Source: Rhodanobacter sp. 67-28 (GTDB lineage Bacteria > Pseudomonadota > Gammaproteobacteria > Xanthomonadales > Rhodanobacteraceae). Taken from it: a DNA stretch of 64,000 nt. Below are positions 19,904 through 33,345 of this stretch, one piece after another. The position numbers and the translations under genes are program-made. The notes under the pieces were generated by a model. The model had not been told where the DNA came from. It worked only from the letters and a program-made list of their open reading frames with translations, and did no database searches. The stretch is from assembly GCA_001898415.1 (NCBI GenBank), contig MKTU01000036.1:62001-126000 (forward strand), in the 5' to 3' direction. The number at the start of each line of letters is the position of its first letter. Positions within the stretch are counted from its first letter, which is position 1.

Positions 19904-20598
19904 CAGCCGATGCCGCCCAGCAGCGGCACGAAACTCACCGGGCCGAGTTCCTCCAGCGCGAAATCGCCCTTGCCGTCGCCGCGCATGCGGATCAGGTTCT
20001 GCCGGCTCGGCGATCCCACCGGCGCCACCAGCACGCCGGCGGGATTGAGCTGTTCGAGGATGCGGGTCGGGATGGTGTCGCCCGCGGCGGTGAGGATGAT
20101 CGCGTCGAACGGTGCCTCGTCCGGCCAGCCCAGCTTGCCGTCGTCGTAGCGCGAGCGCAGGTTGGTCAGGCCGAGCTGGCGGAAGCGGCGCCGCGCCTGG
20201 CGCAGCAGCGCCTCGATGCGCTCGACCGTGTACACCTCGCCGACCAGGGACGACAGCACCGCTGCCTGGTAACCCGACCCGGTGCCGATCTCCAGCACCC
20301 TGCGCGGCATCTCCTTCTGCCCCTCGAAGTGCTCCAGCAACGCTTCCGTCATGCGCGCCACCACCCACGGCTGGGAGATGGTCTGGCCGTGGCCGATCGG
20401 CAGCGCATCGTTCTCGTAGGCGTGCAGTTGCAGTGCCTGGTCGATGAAATGATGGCGCGGCACCGTGCGGATCACCTCGATCACGCGCGGGTCGCGGATG
20501 CCTGCATCCTGCAGGGAGGCGGCCAGCCGGTTGCGGGCGCGCTGCGAGGTCACTCCCTCGCCCTTGAGCTGGGCTGCAGGCAACGGATAGGTGATCAT
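19903..20598 (-). CDS. pcm: Protein-L-isoaspartate O-methyltransferase
   Basis: A 231-residue enzyme that methylates L-isoaspartyl residues to start repair of aged proteins. Hallmarks: VPRHHFI, NDALPIGHGQTISQP and the SAM motif VLEIGTGSGYQAAVLS. The final segment FVPLLGG is also conserved. It lies 3 bp after surE on the same strand, so they are one operon as in E. coli. Confidence 0.96.
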   Translation of the reverse strand: MITYPLPAAQLKGEGVTSQRARNRLAASLQDAGIRDPRVIEVIRTVPRHHFIDQALQLHAYENDALPIGHGQTISQPWVVARMTEALLEHFEGQKEMPRRVLEIGTGSGYQAAVLSSLVGEVYTVERIEALLRQARRRFRQLGLTNLRSRYDDGKLGWPDEAPFDAIILTAAGDTIPTRILEQLNPAGVLVAPVGSPSRQNLIRMRGDGKGDFALEELGPVSFVPLLGGIG

Positions 20599-20601
20599 CG
20601 G

Positions 20602-21396
20602 TCAGGCCGCCTCGCCCTTGCTGCGGCGGCCGGCCATGCCGTCGCTCAGCGTCTTCATCCAGCTGCTGACCTTGTCCAGCGCCTGGAAACGGGTCAGGTC
20701 GACGTGGATCGGCGTGACCGAGACGAAGCCGCGACGTACCGCGTTGAAATCGGTGCCGGGGCCGGCGTCGTCCACCTCGCCGGCCGGTCCGATCCACCAC
20801 ATCGGTCGCCCGCGCGGATCAGTCTGCGCGATGCACGGCGCGGCACGGTGGCGCCGACCCAGCCGGGTGACCTCGAAGCCGGCGATCTCCGCCCAGGGCC
20901 GGTCCGGCACGTTGACGTTGAGGATGGTGTCTGCGGGCAGCGGATCGACCAGCAGACGTTGCATCAGCAGCAGCACCGCCTGCGCCGCGGCGTCGTAGTG
21001 CACGCCCTGGTGGTCTTCGCTGACCAGCGAGACGGCGATCGCCGGCAGACCGAGAAAGCGCCCTTCCATCGCCGCCGAGACCGTGCCGGAATAGATCACG
21101 TCGTCGCCCAGGTTGGCCGAGTTGTTGATGCCGGATACCACCATGTCGGGTTCTTCGTCGAGCAGGCCGGACAGCGCCAGGTGCACGCAGTCGGTGGGCG
21201 TCCCCGCCACACGGTAGTAGCCCTGGCCCATCGACAGTACGCGGATCGGCGCGTCCAGCGTCAGCGAATTGCTCGCCCCCGAGCGATCGCGATCCGGTGC
21301 CACCACGGTGACCTCTCCCACCGCCTGCAGGCGCTCGGCCAACACGCGGATGCCCGGCGCATCCACGCCATCGTCGTTGCTGACCAGAACTCGCAT
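20602..21396 (-). CDS. surE: 5'/3'-nucleotidase SurE
   Basis: A 264-residue metal-dependent nucleotidase important in stationary phase. The N-terminal [11 protein letters not shown] contains the metal-binding Asp pair, and [24 protein letters not shown] is the other signature. ATG 21396 starts [10 protein letters not shown], the normal beginning. First gene of surE-pcm-yqaA-nlpD. Confidence 0.97.
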   Translation of the reverse strand: MRVLVSNDDGVDAPGIRVLAERLQAVGEVTVVAPDRDRSGASNSLTLDAPIRVLSMGQGYYRVAGTPTDCVHLALSGLLDEEPDMVVSGINNSANLGDDVIYSGTVSAAMEGRFLGLPAIAVSLVSEDHQGVHYDAAAQAVLLLMQRLLVDPLPADTILNVNVPDRPWAEIAGFEVTRLGRRHRAAPCIAQTDPRGRPMWWIGPAGEVDDAGPGTDFNAVRRGFVSVTPIHVDLTRFQALDKVSSWMKTLSDGMAGRRSKGEAA

Positions 21397-21537
21397 GATG
21401 CTCCGTCGAAAACTGCCTGCCGGCGCAGGAAGATCAAGCGCGGCGGTTTCGTGATGGTTGCAAGTCTACCGTAGCGCGCCCCCAAGTTTCACCGGGATTC
21501 AACGCATCGTGCCGCCGCTTCTGGCTAGGATGCGCAG

Positions 21538-22089
21538 ATGAAGCGACCCAACCCGCCCCGGATCACCGACGACGATCGCCGCCTGTTCCGCGAGGCGATC
21601 GGCGAGGTGCAGCGACTCGCGCCGGTTTCCCCGCCGCCGGCGACCGCGAAACCCGCGCCACACCCGCGCATGTTCGAGGCCGACGAAGCTGCCGTGGCCA
21701 GCGAGTTGCTGGACATGGATTTCGACCCGGCCACGCTCGAAGTCGGCGAGGAACTCGGCTACCTGCGCGACGGCTATCCGCCCAGGTTGCTGCGGCAACT
21801 CAAGCGCGGCCAGTTCAGCGTGGGCGACGACCTGGACCTGCATCAGATGAACGCCGCCGCGGCCCAGGCCAGCATCGTCGCGTTCCTGGCCGAAGCGCGG
21901 CAAGCCGGCGTGCGTTGCGTGCGCATCATCCACGGCAAGGGGCTGCGTTCGAAGGCTGCCGGTCCGGTGCTGAAGGCGCTCACCGATCGCATGCTGCGCC
22001 GGCGCGACGACGTGATCGCGTTTGCCTCCGCGCGCCCGGCGCAGGGTGGCACCGGGGCGGTGATCGTCTTGCTGAAAGAGCAGAAGTGA
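21538..22089 (+). CDS. Smr-domain protein
   Basis: A 183-residue protein with a C-terminal Smr domain. The LDLHQM motif (equivalent to LDLHG) and the RIIHGKGLRS loop are present, and the domain ends in GAVIVLL. The N-terminal 80 residues contain the charged segment common to proteobacterial SmrA/SmrB. Smr domains bind or cut RNA or branched DNA; E. coli SmrB cleaves mRNA at collided ribosomes. Which role applies here cannot be told from sequence. Convergent with truD. Confidence 0.9.
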   Translation: MKRPNPPRITDDDRRLFREAIGEVQRLAPVSPPPATAKPAPHPRMFEADEAAVASELLDMDFDPATLEVGEELGYLRDGYPPRLLRQLKRGQFSVGDDLDLHQMNAAAAQASIVAFLAEARQAGVRCVRIIHGKGLRSKAAGPVLKALTDRMLRRRDDVIAFASARPAQGGTGAVIVLLKEQK

Positions 22090-22172
22090 GTGGAGAGGAG
22101 TGAGAACTGAGAGAGGGAACGGGTGCGCTGGTGCTTTCTCTTTCTCTCACTCTTCACTCATCTCCACTCACT
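22085..22172. repeat. Long imperfect inverted repeat (purine arm / pyrimidine arm) between smr and truD
   Basis: The left arm, beginning AGTGAGTGGAGAG at 22085, is almost all purine. The right arm, ending CTCCACTCACT at 22172, is its imperfect complement, with GAGTGAG/CTCACTC units repeated within the arms. It spans both stop codons of the convergent genes. It probably forms a terminator-like stem on both transcripts; its composition is unlike the GC hairpins elsewhere. Confidence 0.65.
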
Positions 22173-23178
22173 CCTCGCCTTTAAGCTCGCGCACCACCAC
22201 CGTGGCGTACGCGCCAGCGGGCAGCTCGAACGACAGTTCCAGCGCGTCCTCGCCAAGCCAGCGCCAGTGGAGATTGTGCGGAATCAGCCGCAGCGGGCGG
22301 CGCTCCTGATCCATGCGCGCGGCGGCCAGGCCGCTGGCCAGGTCGTCATTCGCCGCAGCGACTTCGCGCTCCAGCGCTCCTGCTTCGCCCTGGCTCGGCG
22401 GCTCGCCCTGCCCCCACAGCGGACCTGACGGATGGATGTCGGCGCGCGCCAATCGCGCGGCCAATTCGTCGTTGAACGGTTCCGGCCCGAACCACGAGCG
22501 CGAACCGGCCAGCGACCAGATTTCCCCTTCCAGCGGCCGGTCCCACGCATCGTGCTCGACCCGCGCCGCCAGTACGGCATTGAAGATGTGCGAACGCGCC
22601 GCGGACAGCAAAATCGAACGCTTGTCGCGATCCACCCGGCGCCCACCGAACATCGCGCGCGCCTGTGCCACGTTGCCGCCTTCGCGGCCGAAGCGCTGCT
22701 CGCCGTAATAGTTCGGCACGCCGCGCGCAGCGATCTGCCGCAGCACCGACTCCGCCCGCGCGCGATCGCCGCTCACCTCGCGCAACACCAGCACGAAGCG
22801 GTTGCCGCGCAGGGCGCCACGCTTGAGCTTGCGCGAATGCCGCGTCGCCGCCAGCACTTTCACCTCCGGGTGCGGGAACGTGGACCAGTCCGGATCGGGC
22901 CGGCCGGCCAGTTGCACCGAGAAGGTCTGCCGGGTCACGGCATGGCGATCCTTGAGGCCCGCATAACCGACCGCGACCTGCGGCACGCCGGCGAACTTCG
23001 CCAGCTCGCGCGCGACCCAGTCGGTGTTGGCGCCGCGCTTCTCCACCCACAGCAGCAGGTGCTCGCCGGCACCCTCGGCGTCGTAGCCGAGGATCTCCTC
23101 GACCAGGAAGTCCTCGGGACTGGCGCGCAGCCGGGCAGTCAGTGGCGGTTCGCCGAAAGCATGGGGCAGTTCTTGCAT
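22168..23178 (-). CDS. truD: tRNA pseudouridine(13) synthase TruD
   Basis: A 336-residue enzyme that converts U13 of tRNA-Glu to pseudouridine. The catalytic motif GLKDRHAVTRQTF carries D77, and the TruD-specific NYYGEQRFGR segment is present. The C-terminus ends in a hydrophobic strand (GAYATVVVRELKG). ATG 23178 gives MQELPHAFG; much longer readings run into non-coding sequence. Neighbouring ispF, surE and pcm match the E. coli ispD-ispF-truD-surE-pcm block, here interrupted by mgtE and smr. Confidence 0.96.
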   Translation of the reverse strand: MQELPHAFGEPPLTARLRASPEDFLVEEILGYDAEGAGEHLLLWVEKRGANTDWVARELAKFAGVPQVAVGYAGLKDRHAVTRQTFSVQLAGRPDPDWSTFPHPEVKVLAATRHSRKLKRGALRGNRFVLVLREVSGDRARAESVLRQIAARGVPNYYGEQRFGREGGNVAQARAMFGGRRVDRDKRSILLSAARSHIFNAVLAARVEHDAWDRPLEGEIWSLAGSRSWFGPEPFNDELAARLARADIHPSGPLWGQGEPPSQGEAGALEREVAAANDDLASGLAAARMDQERRPLRLIPHNLHWRWLGEDALELSFELPAGAYATVVVRELKGEE

Positions 23179-23231
23179 GGAGAAACGGCTTCTTTGGGCG
23201 AATTCGATCTGACGGGTGACTGAAGAGCAGG

Positions 23232-23288
23232 CTGGATTCCCGCTTGACCGGCCCTTCGGCCGTTGCATGGCGCCTCGCGGGAATGACG
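23232..23288. repeat. Intergenic palindrome with GGATTCCCGC / GCGGGAATGACG ends
   Basis: Between truD and mgtE. Outer arms TTCCCGC and GCGGGAA enclose a second small hairpin (CGGCC-CTTC-GGCCG). The same GCGGGAATGAC end is found in the kdsA-pyrG gap at 28543-28575. This layout is typical of dispersed intergenic repeats in GC-rich proteobacteria. Confidence 0.55.
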
Positions 23289-23339
23289 TCCTGCCACGCT
23301 CGGGTTCGACAACCTGAAACCGGGCCGGAAGGGTGACGA

Positions 23340-24734
23340 TTACATCAGGAACACCGTCGCCAGTCCGAGAAAAATGAAAAAGCCGCCGCTGTCGGTCATG
23401 GCGGTGATCAGCACGCTGGAGCCCAGCGCCGGGTCGCGGCCGAAGCGGGTCATGCAGATCGGGATGCCGACGCCGGCGAAGGCCGCCAGCAACAGGTTCA
23501 GCGTCATCGCCGCGGTCATCACCAGGCCCAGCGAGGCACTGTCGTAAAGCAGCCACGCCACGATGCCGATGACGCCACCCCACACCAGCCCGTTCAGCAG
23601 CGCCACGGCCATCTCCTTGCGCCACAGGCGCCGCGCGCTGTCGGCGCTGATCTGGTTCAGCGCCAGCGCGCGCACGATCATGGTGATGGTCTGGTTGCCG
23701 GAGTTGCCGCCGATGCCGGCCACGATCGGCATCAATGCGGCCAGCGCCACCAGGCGCTCGATCGAGCCCTCGAACAAGCTGATCACGCGCGAGGCGATGA
23801 AGGCCGTCATCAGGTTGATCGCCAGCCACAGCCAGCGGTTGCGCAGGCTGGCCCAGACCGAGGCGAAGATGTCCTCCTCCTCACGCAGGCCGACCCGGCC
23901 CAGCGCCTCGCTTTCGCTCTCCTCGCGGATCACGTCCACCATGGCGTCGATGGTGATGCGGCCGATCAGGTGGCCGCGCTCGTCCACTACCGGCGCGGTC
24001 ACCAGGTCGTAGCGCTCGAACGCTTGCGCCACGTCGTAGGCGTCGTCGGTGGGGTGGAAGGTGTTGACGTCCGGCGCCATCACCTCGCTGACCATGCGCT
24101 CGGGGGAATTGACCAGCAGCCAGTGCAGCGGCAGGACGCCAGTCAGCAGGTTGTCCTGGTTGATGACGAACAGCTTGTCGGTCTGTGGCGGCAGTTCTTC
24201 CCAGCGGCGCAGGTAACGCAGCACCACTTCGAGGCTCACGTCCTCGCGGATCGTGACCATCTCGAAGTCCATCAGCGCGCCGAGCTGGTCCTCCTCGTAG
24301 GACAGCGCCGACTGCACCTGCTCGCGTTGCTGCGAGTCGAGGCTGGCCATCAGCTCCGGCAGCACCGCCGTGGGCAGGTCTTCGACCAGGTCGGCCAGTT
24401 CGTCGGCGTCCAGCGTTTCGGCGGCGGCGAGGATCTCGTGGCGATCCATGTCCGCGATCAGCGATTCCCGCACCGCATCGGACACTTCCAGCAGGATCTC
24501 GCCGTCGCGGTCGGCCTTGACCAGTTGCCAGACCGCCAGGCGCTCGTCCAGCGGCAGCGATTCGAGGACGAAGGCGATGTCGGCCGGGTGCAGCTCGTCC
24601 AGTTGCTGGCGCAGGTCCGCCAGCACGTCCGCGGGCAGGCGGCCGTCGCCTTCGTGACGATGCAGCAGCTCGACGATGGCGTCGAGCCGATCGTGCAGCC
24701 GGTTGGCGACGCTGCGGGCCTCGATCTCGGTCAT
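23340..24734 (-). CDS. mgtE: Magnesium transporter MgtE
   Basis: A 464-residue Mg2+ channel. In order: an acidic helical MgtE N domain (about 1-130, including [12 protein letters not shown]), two CBS domains (about 130-260; [11 protein letters not shown] and [15 protein letters not shown]) that sense cytoplasmic Mg2+, then five transmembrane helices with the pore motif [13 protein letters not shown] 24734 overlaps the ispF stop by 4 bp. Confidence 0.95.
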   Translation of the reverse strand: MTEIEARSVANRLHDRLDAIVELLHRHEGDGRLPADVLADLRQQLDELHPADIAFVLESLPLDERLAVWQLVKADRDGEILLEVSDAVRESLIADMDRHEILAAAETLDADELADLVEDLPTAVLPELMASLDSQQREQVQSALSYEEDQLGALMDFEMVTIREDVSLEVVLRYLRRWEELPPQTDKLFVINQDNLLTGVLPLHWLLVNSPERMVSEVMAPDVNTFHPTDDAYDVAQAFERYDLVTAPVVDERGHLIGRITIDAMVDVIREESESEALGRVGLREEEDIFASVWASLRNRWLWLAINLMTAFIASRVISLFEGSIERLVALAALMPIVAGIGGNSGNQTITMIVRALALNQISADSARRLWRKEMAVALLNGLVWGGVIGIVAWLLYDSASLGLVMTAAMTLNLLLAAFAGVGIPICMTRFGRDPALGSSVLITAMTDSGGFFIFLGLATVFLM

Positions 24735-25204
24735 GCGCGCTCCAGCAGCACGCACGCCTGCGCGGCGATGCCCTCGCCGCGGCCGCAGAAACCGAGCCTT
24801 TCGGTGGTGGTGGCCTTGATGCTGACGCAACCGATGTCGCAGGCCAGGTCGGCAGCGAGAATTTCGCGCATCGCCTGCGCATGCGGACCGACCTTCGGTG
24901 CCTCACCGATCACGGTGACATCGGCGTTGCCCAAGGCGTAGCCATGCTGCGCCATCAGCATTGCCGCATGGCGCAGGAACTGGCGGCTGTCGGCGCCGCG
25001 CCAGCGTGCGTCGGTGGGCGGGAAATGACGGCCGATGTCGCCCAGTGCCAGCGCGCCGAAGATGGCGTCGCACAGCGCGTGGATCACCACATCGCCGTCG
25101 GAGTGCGCCACCACGCCGCGATCGTGCGGCACGCGCACGCCACCGAGCACGAGGTGGTCACCCTCGCCGAACGCGTGCACGTCGAAACCGCTGCCTATCC
25201 TCAT
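24731..25204 (-). CDS. ispF: 2-C-methyl-D-erythritol 2,4-cyclodiphosphate synthase
   Basis: A 157-residue trimeric enzyme of the MEP isoprenoid pathway. The zinc ligands are in GFDVHAF and [15 protein letters not shown], and the C-terminal [21 protein letters not shown] motif is intact. It overlaps ispD (ATGA) and mgtE (ATGA), so it is translated within a tightly coupled operon. Confidence 0.97.
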   Translation of the reverse strand: MRIGSGFDVHAFGEGDHLVLGGVRVPHDRGVVAHSDGDVVIHALCDAIFGALALGDIGRHFPPTDARWRGADSRQFLRHAAMLMAQHGYALGNADVTVIGEAPKVGPHAQAMREILAADLACDIGCVSIKATTTERLGFCGRGEGIAAQACVLLERA

Positions 25205-25899
25205 GAACTTGTCCTTGCGAGCAGGAACTGCGCCAGCGCGAAATCCGCTGCCGTGGTCACCTTGATGTTGTCCTCGGCGCCTTCGACCAGCAACGGCGAG
25301 AACCCGGCCAGCTCCATCGCCATCGCCTCGTCGCTGACGTCCACGCCACGCTGATGCGCATCGCGCAGCGCCGCCGTCAACGGGCCACGCCGGAACATCT
25401 GCGGCGTGAACGCGCGCCAGCGCGACTCGCGCGGTTCGGTGCGCGCGACGCATCCGTTCACGTCGGCGTGCTTGAGCGTATCGCGCAGCGGCGCACCGAG
25501 CAGGCCGCCGTCGCCTCGCCCGCCCCGCTCGATCAGCTGGCCGATGTCATCCAGCCGCACGCAGGGACGCGCCGCATCGTGTACCAGCACGAACTCCGCA
25601 TCGCCGACACCCGCAGGCAGCGCGTCGAGCCCGGCCAGCACCGATTCACTGCGCTGCGCGCCGCCGACAGCGGTCAGCACCGGCTTGCCGCACACGTCGC
25701 GCAGGCCCGGCCAGTGCCGGTCATCGGCCGCGAGCGTCACCAGCAGGCCGCCGATCCGCGGATGCGCGGCGAGGCGCGCCAGCGTGTGTTCGATCAGTGT
25801 CCGGCCAGCCAGCAACTGGTATTGCTTGGGCAAGTCGCCGCCGGCCCGCACGCCCCGCCCGGCCGCCGGCACCACGCACCACAACGTGGTGCCGGTCAT
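25201..25899 (-). CDS. ispD: 2-C-methyl-D-erythritol 4-phosphate cytidylyltransferase
   Basis: A 232-residue CTP transferase of the MEP pathway. The CTP-binding N-terminus reads [19 protein letters not shown], with the catalytic Arg and Lys, and [10 protein letters not shown] is present. The end of the protein carries [19 protein letters not shown] 25899 overlaps the ftsB stop as ATGA; an in-frame extension upstream runs opposite eno and is not real. Confidence 0.96.
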   Translation of the reverse strand: MTGTTLWCVVPAAGRGVRAGGDLPKQYQLLAGRTLIEHTLARLAAHPRIGGLLVTLAADDRHWPGLRDVCGKPVLTAVGGAQRSESVLAGLDALPAGVGDAEFVLVHDAARPCVRLDDIGQLIERGGRGDGGLLGAPLRDTLKHADVNGCVARTEPRESRWRAFTPQMFRRGPLTAALRDAHQRGVDVSDEAMAMELAGFSPLLVEGAEDNIKVTTAADFALAQFLLARTSS

Positions 25900-26225
25900 G
25901 GCGAGCCGCGCGCAGCGGATGCGGCCGTGGCCGGCGAGCTGCCCGCGCGCGCGGGCTCGACCACCTGGTAGAACACCTCGCCGGGCTTGATCAACCCCAA
26001 CTCGGTACGCGCGCGCGCCTCGACCGCCTGGTCGCCATGCTTGAGGTCGTGCACGTCGGCGGCCAGCGCCTGGTTGCGCTTCTGCAGGCGCGCGTTGTCG
26101 CCGGTCTGCTTGTTCACCGCGATGCGCAAACTGTCCACCTCCTGCATGCTGCCGCTGCCGAACCACAGCTTCAGCTGCAAGCCGACCAACAGCAGCAACA
26201 ACAGCAGGGCGATCCAGCGCAGCAT
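25896..26225 (-). CDS. ftsB: Cell division protein FtsB
   Basis: A 109-residue bitopic membrane protein of the divisome FtsQBL complex. One N-terminal transmembrane helix (about 3-21, Leu-rich) is followed by a periplasmic coiled coil (about 25-75) and a short conserved ending (EARARTELGLIKPGEVFYQVV). Location between eno and ispD is the standard gammaproteobacterial position. Confidence 0.93.
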   Translation of the reverse strand: MLRWIALLLLLLLVGLQLKLWFGSGSMQEVDSLRIAVNKQTGDNARLQKRNQALAADVHDLKHGDQAVEARARTELGLIKPGEVFYQVVEPARAGSSPATAASAARGSP

Positions 26226-26240
26226 GGCGGCGTGTCCCGC

Positions 26241-27548
<1,308 letters not shown>

Positions 27549-27564
27549 TCAGTGAAGTGTTGTC

Positions 27565-27676
27565 GTAGGGGCCCGCTCGCGGGCGATGCTTTTACAGATC
27601 CCGAATCCCCGCTCTCAGCAGACGAACGTCCGGTCATCCCGACCCAACAGCATCGCCCGCGAGCGGGCTCCTGCAG
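27565..27676. repeat. Inverted pair of REP-type palindromes between eno and kdsA
   Basis: A 26-bp unit, GTAGGGGCCCGCTCGCGGGC followed by GATGCT, at 27565-27590 occurs again in opposite orientation at 27649-27676, with about 58 bp between them. Each unit contains its own palindrome (CCCGCTCGCGGG). This paired layout is that of bacterial REP doublets (BIME-like). It fills the whole eno-kdsA gap. Confidence 0.75.
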
Positions 27677-27682
27677 GCGTGG

Positions 27683-28516
<834 letters not shown>

Positions 28517-28542
28517 GACTCTTTCCCGTTCAAAGCGTTCTT

Positions 28543-28575
28543 GATTCCATCATGCCCGCATTCGCGGGAATGACA
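28543..28575. repeat. Small intergenic palindrome between kdsA and pyrG
   Basis: GATTCC...GCCCGCATTCGCGGGAATGACA. Arms around CCCGC/GCGGG, and the ending GCGGGAATGAC matches the element at 23277-23287. Probably a copy of the same dispersed repeat type. Confidence 0.5.
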
Positions 28576-28600
28576 GCCACGAGGGTGTCGCGTTGCCGCG

Positions 28601-32217
<3,617 letters not shown>

Positions 32218-32228
32218 GCCGCGCCCTG

Positions 32229-32251
32229 CGGCAGGCCCCATGGACCTGCCG
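32229..32251. terminator. Hairpin between convergent pepP-like gene and lipA
   Basis: Arms CGGCAGG and CCTGCCG with a 9-nt loop in the 46-bp gap between convergent genes. No U-run, so a tentative bidirectional terminator. Confidence 0.4.
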
Positions 32252-32263
32252 TCGCGCCGCGGG

Positions 32264-33241
32264 TCACAGCCCCAGGTTGTTGTGCTCCAGCACGCGTTCG
32301 GCGCGATAACTCGAACGCACCAACGGCCCGGCGACCGCTTCCACGAAACCCTTGCCCAGCGCCAGTTCGCGATAGGCACGGAATTCGTCCGGGGTGACGA
32401 AGCGCTCCACCGGCAGGTGGTGCGGGCTGGGCCGCATGTACTGGCCCAGGGTGACCACGTCCACGCAGGCGGCGCGCATGTCGTCCAGCGCCTGCTCGAT
32501 CTCGGCATCGGTTTCGCCCAGGCCCAGCATCAGGCTGGTCTTGGTGAGCGTCCTGGGCGCGTGGCGCTTGGCGAACGCCAGCACGTCCAGGGTCTGCTCG
32601 TAGCCGGCGCGCGGGTCGCGCACCGGATGGGTGAGGCGGCGCACGGTTTCCAGGTTCTGCGCGTAGGTGGCCAGGCCGGCGTCGAGCACGGTGGCGACGC
32701 TGGCATGGTTGCCGGCGAAATCGGGCGTAAGCGCCTCCACCGCGGTGTCGGGCGAACGCAGGTGGATGGCCTTCACGCAGGCGGCGTAGTGGGCGGCGCC
32801 GCCGTCCGCCAGGTCGTCGCGATCCACCGAGGTGAGCACCACGTACTTCAGCCCCATCAGCGCCACCGCGTCGGCCACCTTGGCCGGCTCCAGCGGGTCG
32901 AGCCAGCCGTTCGGGTTGCCGGTGGACACCGAGCAGAACTTGCACGCGCGCGTGCACACCGAGCCCATCAGCATCAGCGTGGCGGTGCCGCGGCCCCAAC
33001 ACTCGGCGATGTTGGGGCACTTGGATTCGGCGCACACGGTGTTGAGCTGGTGCGTGCGCACGATGTCGGCCACTTCCTCGCAATGCGCGCCGCTGGGCAG
33101 CTTCACGCGCAGCCATGGCGGCTTGCGGCTGACGTCGGGCTCATGGCTGTGCGCGTTGGGCTTCTGGCCGCCCTTTACCGCACGCGTGCCCTGCGGACTG
33201 GTGAACTTGCTGCCGTCCGGGATGGAAGGGTTGCTGGACAT
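32264..33241 (-). CDS. lipA: Lipoyl synthase
   Basis: A 325-residue radical-SAM enzyme that inserts two sulfurs into protein-bound octanoate. The auxiliary cluster motif [12 protein letters not shown] and the radical-SAM motif CTRACKFC are both present, and the C-terminal RSSYRAE carries the conserved Ser ligand. No lipB is adjacent in the window. Confidence 0.97.
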   Translation of the reverse strand: MSSNPSIPDGSKFTSPQGTRAVKGGQKPNAHSHEPDVSRKPPWLRVKLPSGAHCEEVADIVRTHQLNTVCAESKCPNIAECWGRGTATLMLMGSVCTRACKFCSVSTGNPNGWLDPLEPAKVADAVALMGLKYVVLTSVDRDDLADGGAAHYAACVKAIHLRSPDTAVEALTPDFAGNHASVATVLDAGLATYAQNLETVRRLTHPVRDPRAGYEQTLDVLAFAKRHAPRTLTKTSLMLGLGETDAEIEQALDDMRAACVDVVTLGQYMRPSPHHLPVERFVTPDEFRAYRELALGKGFVEAVAGPLVRSSYRAERVLEHNNLGL

Positions 33242-33345
33242 GGGGATGTGGGCTGGCTGGACTGCCGCCAGTGTCGCGCGCCACGCCTGCGCCTGCCCTG
33301 ATGCACGTCAAAGCAGCCGGGTCGATGCCACGCGCCGCATGCCGA

